Source: Paraglaciecola sp. T6c (GTDB taxonomy: Bacteria > Pseudomonadota > Gammaproteobacteria > Enterobacterales > Alteromonadaceae). From it: 64,000 nt of DNA. A program made the position numbers and the translations under genes. Location: the NCBI RefSeq assembly GCF_000014225.1, contig NC_008228.1, forward strand, positions 2,232,001 to 2,296,000, in the 5' to 3' direction. Below the pieces are notes generated by a model. That model worked only from the letters and a program-made list of their open reading frames with translations, made no database searches and was not told the origin of the DNA. Shown one piece after another: positions 18,755-28,646 of this stretch (the first letter of the stretch is position 1; each line of letters begins with the position of its first letter).

Positions 18755-19527
18755 ACCTTGCAACGTACTTATACTGCATGAAGGGCATTGTTAAGCGAGA
18801 GGTATTGCGCTTCTTACAACAAAGGACCCGCTTATTGAGCGTATTGGTGCGACCATTGCTGTGGCTGGTTGTGTTTGCGGCTGGGTTTCGATCTGCGCTG
18901 GGGATCTCAATAATGGAACCCTACAGTACCTACATCACCTATCAGCAATATATTACGCCCGGGCTTGGCGGCATGATCATCTTGTTTCATTGCATGCAAA
19001 GCTCGTTGTCTATGGTGTATGACCGAGAGATGGGCAGTATGAAAGTCTTACTTATGAGCCCAATGCCTCGGCCCTTTTTGCTTTTTAGTAAACTCGTGGC
19101 CGGTGCTATTTTGTCGACCTTTCAAGTGCTTATATTTTTGTTCATCACTCGATTAGTGGGAGTCGATATTGAATTTACCGGATACCTATATGCTGTACCT
19201 GCTATTTTCTTGATATCGTTTTTTCTCAGCGCGCTGGGATTAATGCTCGCGAATCTTATTACTCAGCTAGAGAACTTTGCAGGCGTGATGAACTTTGTCA
19301 TTTTTCCGATGTTTTTCTTGTCCAGTGCACTGTATCCCTTATGGAAAATGCAAGAAGCAAGCGCCGTGTTGTTTTGGATCTGCCAGTTTAACCCCTTTAC
19401 GCACTGTGTCGAGTTATTGCGATTTGCGCTGTACGGGCAAGTTAATGAACTTGCTTTTACCGTGGTTTTTAGCAGCGCCTTGGTGACTTGCGTTATAGCC
19501 CTAGTGACGTTTCGAGGTCGTGGATAA
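18751..19527 (+). CDS. ABC-2 type permease of PQQ-associated transporter
   Basis: A 258-residue inner-membrane protein with six predicted helices and the ABC-2 signatures YITPGLGGMIILFHCMQSS and YDREMGSMKVLLMSPMPR. The gene overlaps the ATPase by 4 bp. Homologous permeases (PedC type) sit in alcohol-oxidation loci of pseudomonads. ABC-2 systems usually export; the substrate is unknown, so a periplasmic binding protein in the same unit is odd and may have a non-transport role. Confidence 0.9.
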   Translation: MNLATYLYCMKGIVKREVLRFLQQRTRLLSVLVRPLLWLVVFAAGFRSALGISIMEPYSTYITYQQYITPGLGGMIILFHCMQSSLSMVYDREMGSMKVLLMSPMPRPFLLFSKLVAGAILSTFQVLIFLFITRLVGVDIEFTGYLYAVPAIFLISFFLSALGLMLANLITQLENFAGVMNFVIFPMFFLSSALYPLWKMQEASAVLFWICQFNPFTHCVELLRFALYGQVNELAFTVVFSSALVTCVIALVTFRGRG

Positions 19528-19575
19528 TGTCTCCCTGCTTTACAAGCAGTAATGTGCGCTGACTTTGGCAGGAAT

Positions 19576-19600
19576 GGCCTCCTACTTTAGAAGGAGGCTT
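19576..19600 (+). terminator. Possible terminator after the ABC unit
   Basis: Stem GGCCTCCT/AGGAGGC with an 8-nt loop lies 49 bp after the permease stop. The T-tract is poor, so termination may be weak or factor-dependent. Confidence 0.4.
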
Positions 19601-19722
19601 AAGAATGAATTTTAGTTAACGTTATGAATTATATGGATTGTTTTGGTTTTTTCTTTTCTTGGCGTAAGTTGTAGCAAAGGCATCTATCCGTTAATTTCCT
19701 TGTTGAAGTGTTAACTAACGCA

Positions 19723-22044
19723 ATGGAATTGATGATGAGATATGTAGTCGCAGTCGGTGTAATGTTAAGTTTTGAGGGCATGGCAAGTGAAATCGCCAGT
19801 CTTGAAACAATCAGTGTGTTTGGCCAAAATCCTCTTTTTAGTGAACACAACACCACCAGTATCATTGGCAGTATACAAACCATTAGCACAGAGGAGCTAG
19901 CGCAAAGCAATGCGCTCTCGCTGTCGCAACACATGAAAAATCGCTTAAACAGTGTGCATATCAACGATGTACAGAACAATCCTTTTCAACCTGACGTGCA
20001 GTACCGCGGATTTACCGCGTCGCCTTTGCTTGGGTTACCACAAGGTATTTCTTTATACCTCAACGGTATTCGATTTAACGAACCATTTGGCGATACCGTC
20101 AACTGGGATCTTATTCCTTTTGCTGCCCTTGATAGCGTCGCGTTGTACTCGGGCTCGAACCCTAGTTTTGGGCAAAATACCTTAGGCGGTGCATTAGACA
20201 TGCGGGTCAAAAATGGTTTCACCTTCGTGCGTAATGAACTGGACCTACAAATAGCCAGCTTCGGTCAACGCCAAGCGACGGTGCAAAGCGGCGGAAACAA
20301 TGGCCGTTGGGGCTATTATGTGGCGATTAACCGTTTGAGCGAAGACGGCTGGCGAGACTTTTCAAGCAGTGATTTGAAACAGGTGCTAGGCACACTAACC
20401 TACCAAGGGGATATTCATCACCTTGAGTTATTCGCCGCGGCTAATGACAACGCCCTGACCGGCAATGGTGCTGTGCCCGAGGGATTACAAGTCGCCCAGG
20501 GGTACGACGCCATTTACACCTACCCGGATAAAACCGAAAACGATCACCGCATGTTTGCGCTTAGTAGTGAGTCAGCGTTAGGCAACGGTTTTACAATGCA
20601 AGCAAACAGCTATTACAGACGCAACAATATTGACACCACTAACGGTGATGACAGCGACTACGAAGAATGTGAGTTTAATAATGTTGTTACCTTGTGTGAG
20701 GAAGAAGATGACGAGGTAGAGCGGGTTGAGTTTGTGGGTCATGCCCCAGAGGTAAGCTTCAGTGACATTTCTGATGTGGACGCTGACGATATAGACGGCA
20801 CGTTGAACCAAAGCGCTACTGAAAACAAAAGTTATGGCGTAGCTTTGCAGCTTATGCACAGTAAAAAAACTCAGCACGCAGAGCATGAGTGGGTCATTGG
20901 TGGCGGAATTGATCAAGCTGATATCGATTTTATCAGTGATACCGAGTTTGGTATTTTGCATAACAGCACACCAGAGGATGACCGTTCAGTATCACCCACA
21001 GGATTTTTTGATAGTGAGTCTCAAGTGAGACTAGGGGTAAAAACTTATGAACACTACCTCTACTCAGGTTACTCAGTGCGCTTTGATGAGCGCTGGTTAC
21101 TCAGTGTCTCTGGGCGCTATAACGACAGTAAAATATCGATGCATGACAGGATAGATGTTGGTGAGGGCTCGTTAAACGGCGAGCACCATTTCAATCGTTT
21201 CAACCCAGCGTTAGGCGTTCAGTATTCTGTTTCTCAAAAATGGGATATATCACTGAGTTACAGCGAGTCGTCACGTATGCCAAGCCCAGCAGAGCTAAGT
21301 TGTGCCGATGAAGATGACCCGTGTAAATTACCCAATGGTTTTGTGGCCGATCCGCCATTGAATAAAGTCGTTGCGAAAACCATTGAGGCGTCAGTTGATT
21401 ATCACACTGATGCTAATACGCTAACGGCCACTTTATATCGCACCAAAAGCGTGGATGACATTATTTTTCAACAAGCGGGTGTGACGCAGTCAGAGGGCTA
21501 CTTTATCAATGTTGATAAAACCAATCGGCAAGGGGCAGAACTGTCTTTCTTGCATCAGCGAGAAAACCTTAGCTTTGGTGCCAATTACAGCTACTTAGAC
21601 GCTACTTTCGAATCAGAATTTGTCACATTTAGTCCGAATAATCCCTTAGGAGGAGGTCGACAAGTGGAAGCTGGAGACACGATCCCTGGCCAGCCTCAGC
21701 ATCAAGTGAAAATGCACACCGATTGGGCACTGAACGAAGCACTGAGTGTAGGCGCCGAGTGGTTGTTCTCATCGTCATCGTATTACCGCGGGGATGAAGC
21801 AAATGAGAATAAAAAAATATCGTCTTACGCGATTGCCAATGTGTATGCCAAGTATCAAGTAAGTGAGTCTGTGCAGCTTTCAGCGCGGATCGATAACGCC
21901 TTTGACCGCCAATACCATACCTTTGGTACCTATGGTGAGCCAGACGAGGTGTTAGAGGATGTATACCCTGAAATTGATGAGGCTTTTTTTGTTGGCCCAG
22001 GCAGTCCAAGACGAGTAACGGCCAATGTGCAGGTACAGTTTTAA
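19723..22044 (+). CDS. TonB-dependent receptor with a highly acidic loop
   Basis: A roughly 773-residue outer-membrane receptor. A start at 19723 or 19735 gives a short signal (MRYVVAVGVMLSFEGMA). The plug domain is seen in TISVFGQNPL, VQYRGFTASPLLGLPQGIS and VALYSGSNPSFGQNTLGGALDM; the barrel ends in the usual aromatic VTANVQVQF. Residues of about 305-362 form an extracellular-loop-like stretch rich in Asp and Glu (GDDSDYEECEF, CEEEDDEVE, DVDADDIDG) with a Cys pair, suggestive of cation binding. It lies beside a lanthanide-type dehydrogenase. The ligand could be a metal chelate, PQQ or something else; this is not shown by the sequence. Confidence 0.92.
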   Translation: MELMMRYVVAVGVMLSFEGMASEIASLETISVFGQNPLFSEHNTTSIIGSIQTISTEELAQSNALSLSQHMKNRLNSVHINDVQNNPFQPDVQYRGFTASPLLGLPQGISLYLNGIRFNEPFGDTVNWDLIPFAALDSVALYSGSNPSFGQNTLGGALDMRVKNGFTFVRNELDLQIASFGQRQATVQSGGNNGRWGYYVAINRLSEDGWRDFSSSDLKQVLGTLTYQGDIHHLELFAAANDNALTGNGAVPEGLQVAQGYDAIYTYPDKTENDHRMFALSSESALGNGFTMQANSYYRRNNIDTTNGDDSDYEECEFNNVVTLCEEEDDEVERVEFVGHAPEVSFSDISDVDADDIDGTLNQSATENKSYGVALQLMHSKKTQHAEHEWVIGGGIDQADIDFISDTEFGILHNSTPEDDRSVSPTGFFDSESQVRLGVKTYEHYLYSGYSVRFDERWLLSVSGRYNDSKISMHDRIDVGEGSLNGEHHFNRFNPALGVQYSVSQKWDISLSYSESSRMPSPAELSCADEDDPCKLPNGFVADPPLNKVVAKTIEASVDYHTDANTLTATLYRTKSVDDIIFQQAGVTQSEGYFINVDKTNRQGAELSFLHQRENLSFGANYSYLDATFESEFVTFSPNNPLGGGRQVEAGDTIPGQPQHQVKMHTDWALNEALSVGAEWLFSSSSYYRGDEANENKKISSYAIANVYAKYQVSESVQLSARIDNAFDRQYHTFGTYGEPDEVLEDVYPEIDEAFFVGPGSPRRVTANVQVQF

Positions 22045-24389
22045 TGACTAAGCATGCTGACATTCATCGAAAATGCCGTCTTTCTGCCTTAATTGACGAG
22101 AGTAGTCATACTAAAGGAGGAAAGAATAAAAACCAGGTGAGCAATAGCATAAAACATACATTATCGAATACTTTGAGAACTGTGATGTTTCGAGAGTCAG
22201 TTAAAAAAAGAATCCCCGTTTTTCAGCTTTCCATGCTGGCTGTTACCAGCTTGGTTGCAGCGAGTATCGCCGAAGCCAAAGCTGCCGAGGCAAATACTGC
22301 CAAAGCCAATATGTTCAAAGAGGACCGGTCTGAGTCACAGGTTACAACGACTGATATATCTGATGTCATTGTTGTGACAGGCACGCGTCAAGCGGAAAAC
22401 CTATTAACACTGACTGGTAATTTGGCGCGCATCAATCGCCAAGATATTCAAACGGTAAGCTCGGTTTATCCAAGCGATCTACTTAATCGCGCGAGTGGAG
22501 TGTATGTACAAGCCAATAATGGCATGGAGTCTTTGCCTTCTTTGCGCTCTCCCGTACTGACCGGACCGGGTGCAGGGGGGGCTTTTTTAATTTTAGAAGA
22601 TGGCATTGCAACACGTGCAGCAGGTTTTGCAAATAACAACGGCTTATCAGAGCTTAACTTAGCACAAGCACAAGAAGTGGATATCGTACGTGGCCCAGCG
22701 AGCGCGATTTATGGGTCAAATGCGGTTCACGGTGTGGTGAATGTGATTAATCAAGCGGTACGTGACGGCGGGGACGTATCTTTGTTACTTGGGCCAAACG
22801 AGCACTATCAAGTGCAAGGTACTCTGGGCAATGATTTTGGTGCACACGGCTTAAGCATTAATACGCAATTAATAGACAATGGCGGCTACCAAGACGACAG
22901 TGATTTCACGTCAGCCAAAGTGGGGCTGCGTCATGAATACCGTGATGATCTCAACGCGATAACGACCAGTGTTGCGGGCTTCGTACTTGACCAAAATACC
23001 GCGGGTTTTATTGCCTCTGGCGACAATGGGGAAGGTTGCTTTGAATCTACTTACGCAGATGACCGCTTGTTTAAAGACACCCAAGCAATGGAAAAAAACT
23101 GCGAAGACGACGCCTACCGAAAATGGTCATCAATGCGTGTTGCGAGTAAGTGGCAACGTACTTTGTCTGATGACAGATATTTTGTGCTTACGCCTTACGT
23201 TCGAACGAATGATATGGAGTTTCGCCAGCATTACTTACCCTCTGAAGCGATAGAAGAAAATAGCCACTCCAGTTTTGGATTGACCAGTAGTTATCATTGG
23301 CAATTTGACCCGCGCCTCGCCCTTGTTATGGGGGCTGATGCAGAGTGGACTTCAGGCGAGCTCACTGAAACCCAACAAAAGGCCAGTACCTTTAGCTTTG
23401 GTAAAGCGCGCCAGCAAGGTGTGCATTACGACTATGAGGTTGATGTGTTGACGTTAGCTCCTTATGTTCAAGCCGACTGGCAATACAGTCACGCGTTGCG
23501 AATGTCTGCCAGTGTGCGTTTTGATAGTACCCATTACGATTACAAGAACAGGCTTGCTGATGGAACCACACAGGCTGACGGCAGCCCATGTGTTAATGGT
23601 AACAATGAGCCTGTGGCATGTTTGTATCAACGCCCGGCTGACAGCAAAGATGATTTCGATAACGTCAGCAGCAAGATAGGGTTTAATTATTTGATGAACG
23701 AGAGCGTCGCGCTTTTTGCTGATTGGTCTCAGGGATTCAGAGCACCGCAGACGACCGACTTGTACCGAATTCAAAACCAGCAAGTAGCAGGACAAATTGA
23801 ATCAGAAGAAATTCGGAGCCAAGAGGTTGGGGTAAGAGGCTTAGCACTTGATATGAACTTTGAGCTGGTGGCTTTTTATATGACTAAAGATCACTTCTTC
23901 TTCAGAGATGATGATGGCCTGAATGTAACTGATGCTGAAACGTCTCACAAAGGCGTGGAAGTGGGGCTTGATTATCCAATACTTAGTAACGTATCTATTG
24001 CGGTTAATTACACCTACGCGATTCACCAATACGAATCAGAACATGCCAATAGCGGTGTACTGAAAGGGAACGACATTGATACGGCTCCACGTCAGTTGGG
24101 CAATGTGCGTCTCGCTTGGCAGCCCACTGAAGACTCATCGTTGGAGCTCGAATGGGCGCACGTGGGTAGTTACTACCTAGATCCATCGAATGAACATGAA
24201 TACCAAGGGCACAATTTGTTGCAACTTCGTGGTCAATTTTCGCTGACTGATAAAGTGCGTCTTTTGGCGCGACTAGAGAATGTACTAGACGAGCGATATG
24301 CCAGTCGCGCAGATTATGCGTTTGGCTCTTATCGCTACTTTGGAGGCCAACCCAGAGCGATTCATTTGGGCATTGAAGCAAGATTTTAA
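22044..24389 (+). CDS. Second TonB-dependent receptor
   Basis: An outer-membrane receptor of up to 781 residues. The signal peptide lies near residues 48-80 (FQLSMLAVTSLVAASIAEA), so translation may start at ATG 22185 rather than at 22044, which overlaps the preceding stop; a strong AAAGGAGG near 22,116 is not well spaced to either. The plug shows VIVVTGTRQAENLLT, YPSDLLNRASGVYVQ and VDIVRGPASAIYGSNAVHG; the barrel ends in IHLGIEARF. It follows the first receptor without a gap and precedes an ABC importer, so import of a related compound is plausible. Confidence 0.92.
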   Translation: MTKHADIHRKCRLSALIDESSHTKGGKNKNQVSNSIKHTLSNTLRTVMFRESVKKRIPVFQLSMLAVTSLVAASIAEAKAAEANTAKANMFKEDRSESQVTTTDISDVIVVTGTRQAENLLTLTGNLARINRQDIQTVSSVYPSDLLNRASGVYVQANNGMESLPSLRSPVLTGPGAGGAFLILEDGIATRAAGFANNNGLSELNLAQAQEVDIVRGPASAIYGSNAVHGVVNVINQAVRDGGDVSLLLGPNEHYQVQGTLGNDFGAHGLSINTQLIDNGGYQDDSDFTSAKVGLRHEYRDDLNAITTSVAGFVLDQNTAGFIASGDNGEGCFESTYADDRLFKDTQAMEKNCEDDAYRKWSSMRVASKWQRTLSDDRYFVLTPYVRTNDMEFRQHYLPSEAIEENSHSSFGLTSSYHWQFDPRLALVMGADAEWTSGELTETQQKASTFSFGKARQQGVHYDYEVDVLTLAPYVQADWQYSHALRMSASVRFDSTHYDYKNRLADGTTQADGSPCVNGNNEPVACLYQRPADSKDDFDNVSSKIGFNYLMNESVALFADWSQGFRAPQTTDLYRIQNQQVAGQIESEEIRSQEVGVRGLALDMNFELVAFYMTKDHFFFRDDDGLNVTDAETSHKGVEVGLDYPILSNVSIAVNYTYAIHQYESEHANSGVLKGNDIDTAPRQLGNVRLAWQPTEDSSLELEWAHVGSYYLDPSNEHEYQGHNLLQLRGQFSLTDKVRLLARLENVLDERYASRADYAFGSYRYFGGQPRAIHLGIEARF

Positions 24390-24482
24390 TGCTTGAATTA
24401 CATGTCAGCTATTAAAAAGCGGGTACAGATTTAAACAAGTCTAGTCAGCAATTGGGGCGATTAAGCGTAAGAGGAGTAGTCA

Positions 24483-25523
24483 ATGTTCAAGGGCGCAGAA
24501 ATACGACGTTTACTGATATTTAGCTTGGTTGTGATCGTGATGGCTATGAGTATGAAAGCCTTTGCACAGACGACGCCGAACGTGCGCCTGGGGGTGTTGA
24601 AATACGGCACGGTTAATTGGGAAGTGGATGTAATTAAACACCACAAGCTGGATAAAAAATACGGATTCACGTTAGACGTATTATCTTTGGGCAGTAAAAA
24701 TGCTTCCGCTGTGGCTTTGCAAAGTAATGCAGTGGACATCATTCTAACTGATTGGCTATGGGTAAATCGCCAACGCGCTAACGATAAAGACATTACACTT
24801 TTCCCCACTTCTATTGCTACCGGGGGCTTGTATGTTCCAAAAGATTCATCTGCTAAGGATGTTCGCGATTTAGCGAATAAAAAAGTCGGTATTGCTGGTG
24901 GCGAGGTGGATAAAAACTGGTTGTTACTGCAGGCATATGCAAAAGCTCAATATGGTTTTGATATAAAAAACAAAACCGCGCCGAGTTTTATGTCTCCTGT
25001 TCTACTTAACGTCCTTATGCTCAGAGGCGAGCTTGATGCGGGGATCAACTTTTGGCACTACGGTGCACGCTTAAAAGCCAAAGGGTATCGACTATTGGTC
25101 ACGGTGCCAGAAATATTACACGCCCTTCACATTGAAAACGATGTGCCTCTGCTGGGCTGGGCATTCAAAAAACCTTGGGCTGATCAGCATGCGAAGAGCA
25201 TCAAAGGTTTCTTGCGAGCATCACTGGCCGCAAAGCAAATTCTTTACTCATCAGATGATGAATGGGCGCGAATTCGCCATTTAACTAAAGCTGAAAATGA
25301 TGAGGTGTTTACGGGGTTACAAACCGAATATCGAAGGGGCTTGTTGCATCGATTTGGTCCTGAGGAATTAATGGCAACGAAAGACATATTTACTGTGTTG
25401 GCGGAGCATGGTGGACACAACTTGGTAGGCAATGCCACATCCCTAGATGAGCATACGTTCTATGCGTTTGACCAGCGTTTATTGACCTGGCACCCTGTGG
25501 TTGAAGATGAAAGCGCTCAATGA
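24483..25523 (+). CDS. NitT/TauT-type ABC substrate-binding protein
   Basis: A 346-residue periplasmic binding protein of the NMT1/SsuA-like fold with a signal peptide ending in MSMKAFA. Core blocks are VRLGVLKYGTVNWEVDVI, NAVDIILTDWLWV and NKKVGIAGGEVDKNW. Related proteins bind sulfonates, nitrate, pyrimidine precursors or other small organics. The permease start overlaps its 3' end by 23 bp and the ATPase follows, giving a complete importer. The same kind of importer is often found beside PQQ alcohol dehydrogenases; the ligand is unknown. Confidence 0.88.
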   Translation: MFKGAEIRRLLIFSLVVIVMAMSMKAFAQTTPNVRLGVLKYGTVNWEVDVIKHHKLDKKYGFTLDVLSLGSKNASAVALQSNAVDIILTDWLWVNRQRANDKDITLFPTSIATGGLYVPKDSSAKDVRDLANKKVGIAGGEVDKNWLLLQAYAKAQYGFDIKNKTAPSFMSPVLLNVLMLRGELDAGINFWHYGARLKAKGYRLLVTVPEILHALHIENDVPLLGWAFKKPWADQHAKSIKGFLRASLAAKQILYSSDDEWARIRHLTKAENDEVFTGLQTEYRRGLLHRFGPEELMATKDIFTVLAEHGGHNLVGNATSLDEHTFYAFDQRLLTWHPVVEDESAQ

Positions 25524-26346
25524 CATTCCTTCTCGTTGCGCAAACCTGCCTGCTATTGTTGCCTGCTTGTCCTCAATGTCATTTTTGAGCCAGGCTACGC
25601 GTCGCTGGTTGTTTATCCGTATAGGGACAGTCTTGCTCGTTGGGGCAATCTGGCAAGCGGCCGCGTGGTTTGTGGCCAGCCCTGATTTCCCTAGCTGCAC
25701 TGGGGTGCTCAGCAGCATTCATTTTCATCTCACCCAAGGAGATATGCTTTTAAATCTATGGGTCACGCTCAAGCGTGTGGCCATCAGTTTTGTTATTTCA
25801 ATGCTCATTGGTGTCGTCATAGGCGTGCTGATGGGAACGTATTCAAAGCTCAATCGATTGACTGATACGGCGTTGATCATCGCTTTAAATGTACCTGCTT
25901 TGGTAACCATTTTGCTGTGTTATATTTGGTTCGGTTTGGTGGAAAGTGCTGCGATTGCCGCGGTGGTGCTAAACAAAATCCCTACGGTTGTGGTGATGAT
26001 CCGAGAAGGCGCGCGGGTCGTGGATCACGATTTGCTGGCCGTGGCTAAAATCTATCGATTGTCACCCAGGCGTACCTTTTTCAAGGTGTTTTTGCCGCAA
26101 TTGTATCCCTTTATCATGGCATCCGCTCGCTCTGGGCTGTCATTGATCTGGAAAATTGTCCTCGTTGTAGAGTTACTTGGACGCAGTGACGGAGTGGGCT
26201 TTGCACTAAATACCCAATTTCAGTTCTTTGATATCACTGGTATTTTAGCTTACACATGTGCCTTTATCAGCATCATACTGTGTATCGAAGCCGTTGTTTT
26301 TCGTCCACTTGATAGGTTAATCGCTCGGGGAAGTGTGCATGGCTGA
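25501..26346 (+). CDS. ABC importer permease, NitT/TauT type
   Basis: A 281-residue inner-membrane permease with six predicted helices. The EAA-type loop that contacts the ATPase is DHDLLAVAKIYRLSPRRTFF followed by VFLPQLYPFIM. Translation is coupled at both ends: its start lies inside the binding-protein gene and its stop overlaps the ATPase start. ATG 25507 is an alternative start. Confidence 0.9.
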   Translation: MKMKALNDIPSRCANLPAIVACLSSMSFLSQATRRWLFIRIGTVLLVGAIWQAAAWFVASPDFPSCTGVLSSIHFHLTQGDMLLNLWVTLKRVAISFVISMLIGVVIGVLMGTYSKLNRLTDTALIIALNVPALVTILLCYIWFGLVESAAIAAVVLNKIPTVVVMIREGARVVDHDLLAVAKIYRLSPRRTFFKVFLPQLYPFIMASARSGLSLIWKIVLVVELLGRSDGVGFALNTQFQFFDITGILAYTCAFISIILCIEAVVFRPLDRLIARGSVHG

Positions 26347-27079
26347 ACTTACCGTTCGCATCGAAAATAAACAGTACATACAAGGCACGAATGTACTCGA
26401 TAATATCGAATTTGATTTAGGGGCAGGGGAGTTCGTTGCGATCATTGGCCCTTCGGGCTGCGGTAAAACAACCTTGCTCAATTTAATAAGTGGCCTCGAA
26501 CCAAGCGAGGCGGGCAATATTGTATTTGATGGCGAGCCTTTGAACGAACAAATGTGTCCTCCAATTGGATACATCTTTCAACAACCCAGATTGATGCCTT
26601 GGTTAACGGTTGAGCAAAACTTGAGGTTAGTACAGCCAAACAGCCACTCGGACACCATCGATGAATTACTGTCCAGTGTTGGGCTAGAAGGCAAACAAAA
26701 CTGCTACCCTCGCACGTTGTCTGGAGGTATGCAGCGCAGAGTCAGTATCGCCCGTGCTTTTCTTATTAACCCCAAATTGTTGCTACTTGATGAGCCGTTT
26801 AATTCACTTGATGCCCCTACGGCAGCTCGTCTGCGTTTATTGCTTATTAAATTTTGTCAGCGGCAAGGGTGCAGCGTGATTTTTGTGACGCACGATTTGC
26901 AAGAGGCAGTGTACTTAGCCGATCGAATTCTATTCTTGAGTCAGTCGCCGAGTCGTATCGTACATCAAGAATCAGTTGTTCTAACGCGTCCGCGAACAGA
27001 ATCCGGCGCTGCTGAACTTAGCTGGCAAGCCGCTTTATTAGCAAAATACCCAAGCTTGCTTGCAGGCAGTGTTATTTGA
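26333..27079 (+). CDS. ABC importer ATPase, NitT/TauT type
   Basis: A 246-248-residue ATPase (GTG 26333 or ATG 26339). Walker A GPSGCGKTT, Q-loop FQQPRLMPWL, signature LSGGMQRRVSIARAF, Walker B LLLLDEPFNSLD and switch His in VTHDLQEA are all present, so it should be functional. It completes the importer formed with the two preceding genes. Confidence 0.93.
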   Translation: MCMAELTVRIENKQYIQGTNVLDNIEFDLGAGEFVAIIGPSGCGKTTLLNLISGLEPSEAGNIVFDGEPLNEQMCPPIGYIFQQPRLMPWLTVEQNLRLVQPNSHSDTIDELLSSVGLEGKQNCYPRTLSGGMQRRVSIARAFLINPKLLLLDEPFNSLDAPTAARLRLLLIKFCQRQGCSVIFVTHDLQEAVYLADRILFLSQSPSRIVHQESVVLTRPRTESGAAELSWQAALLAKYPSLLAGSVI

Positions 27080-27114
27080 TGTGCGCTGACTAGCAAAATG
27101 ATGAAGTCATCAGA

Positions 27115-28461
27115 ATGACGATACGACTTAATAGAGAAGCTAATAGGGAAGTTAATAGCGAAGCTGTGACCGACGTTACTAAAAATAGACCTCGTCTTTG
27201 GGTATCAGAAACACGACAAAGCTTGAGTCAAGAATTGCATAACCGGCCCAGTGTCCAAATGGCGACTTGTTCCACTGTTAGCCACATTGCTGTGCGAATT
27301 AACCAAGACCAGAGAGGGAAAGAGTTTCAGCAACTATGCACCTTGTGTGCACGTTATAATGCGCCACCTCCAGAGTTGGATGCGTGTTGCTATTATCAGC
27401 ATTTCACGGGTTTCGAGATCCGCTGGGAACGACACTTAGAATTCTCCAGTTACACCTTTATCAGAAAGGGCGTCAGTGAGGCTTTATTTGACAGTTTTGC
27501 TATTGAGTTTGTGCCCCAGCAATGGTTTGACTCATTAGTGGGTGAGCTTGTTAGTGCGGTTAACTTGGTATTGAGTGATGAGCCCTTCAGCGATACATCA
27601 CTCTTTCAAGCGTTTGAAAACTATCAAGTCTTCGGTAGCACGGTAGCCAGTGGGCGAGCCAACGTGTTCACTTCCTTTCGAGTTCACAGCGATGGTTTTT
27701 CCCGAGTTTATATTCAGTCATCGGCATTGAATACCTATCAAGCAGGTCGCTTAGTGCAGCGTTTGCTGGAAATTGAAACATATCAAATGATGGCGCTGTT
27801 AAGTTTGCCCATTGCTAAAGCGTTGTCTGCTGATGTAGCACAAATAGAGCAGCGCTTAGTGGCAATAAATCAAAGTATGGCGAGCACTAAGGATGCTGAT
27901 GATGGAGAAATGCTCAGCGCTTTATCGCATTTAGCCAATCAAACAGAGCAAATACTGGCTGATATTAGCTATCGATTTAGTGCCACGGATGCCTACTACG
28001 AACTTGTGTGCTCACGCATTACTCAGCTCAAAGAGCAAGAGCTAAACCACAAAGAACGCTTAAGTGAGTTTGTCACTCGAAGGCTTGGCCCTGGTGTTAA
28101 AACGTGTCAGGCGTTAACGCGCCGATTAGACGCGTTAACCTGTCGCATCGAACGGGCAAGTGGTTTACTGCGAACACGTGTTGATTTATCGATTGAACAA
28201 CAGAACCAAAAATTGCTCGCTGCGATCAACCGAAGGGGGGAAGTGCAGTTACGCTTGCAACAAATAGTGGAAGGTGTGTCAATTGTGGCGATTGTGTATT
28301 ACTCCATGAGTCTGCTGGATTACGTACTAAATGCGCTCGCATCGGTTGATTTAGCGCTGGATAAAACCCTAGTGAAGGGCATTTCTGTTCCTGTACTTCT
28401 ACTTTCTACTTGGCTAGCGATGCGCTTGCTCTTAAGGGCTATCAAAAAACACACTCACTGA
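27115..28461 (+). CDS. DUF3422 family protein with C-terminal membrane anchor
   Basis: A 448-residue protein of the DUF3422 family (function unknown), recognised by LSQELHNRPSVQM near the N-terminus, FTGFEIRWERHLEFSSYTF and the long helical middle with KERLSEFVTRRLGPGVKTC. One or two hydrophobic segments near residues 385-440 (VSIVAIVYYSMSLLDYV, VPVLLLSTWLAMRLLLRA) anchor it. It follows the importer by 35 bp in the same direction and is probably co-transcribed. Confidence 0.85.
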   Translation: MTIRLNREANREVNSEAVTDVTKNRPRLWVSETRQSLSQELHNRPSVQMATCSTVSHIAVRINQDQRGKEFQQLCTLCARYNAPPPELDACCYYQHFTGFEIRWERHLEFSSYTFIRKGVSEALFDSFAIEFVPQQWFDSLVGELVSAVNLVLSDEPFSDTSLFQAFENYQVFGSTVASGRANVFTSFRVHSDGFSRVYIQSSALNTYQAGRLVQRLLEIETYQMMALLSLPIAKALSADVAQIEQRLVAINQSMASTKDADDGEMLSALSHLANQTEQILADISYRFSATDAYYELVCSRITQLKEQELNHKERLSEFVTRRLGPGVKTCQALTRRLDALTCRIERASGLLRTRVDLSIEQQNQKLLAAINRRGEVQLRLQQIVEGVSIVAIVYYSMSLLDYVLNALASVDLALDKTLVKGISVPVLLLSTWLAMRLLLRAIKKHTH

Positions 28462-28646
28462 CTTATTTATTCGATTTTGCTCGGCTACTACCGACGGTTG
28501 TGTTTGCAAAATGCGTCCCTCCTTAAGTACTAGTTCTTTTTCGTCATACTAAATAACGCGTGATTTCGTTATCTCGTTCAATTCTTTACCCAGTCTGGTG
28601 TTTATATGATCCCGTTGAACGATAACAAAAAACGGGAAACACAATC

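Noticed and set aside
21629-22063. Leftward ORF of 144 codons over the end of the first TonB receptor
   Set aside because: It is a shadow frame of the receptor gene, rich in residues expected from reversed codons, without ribosome-binding site.
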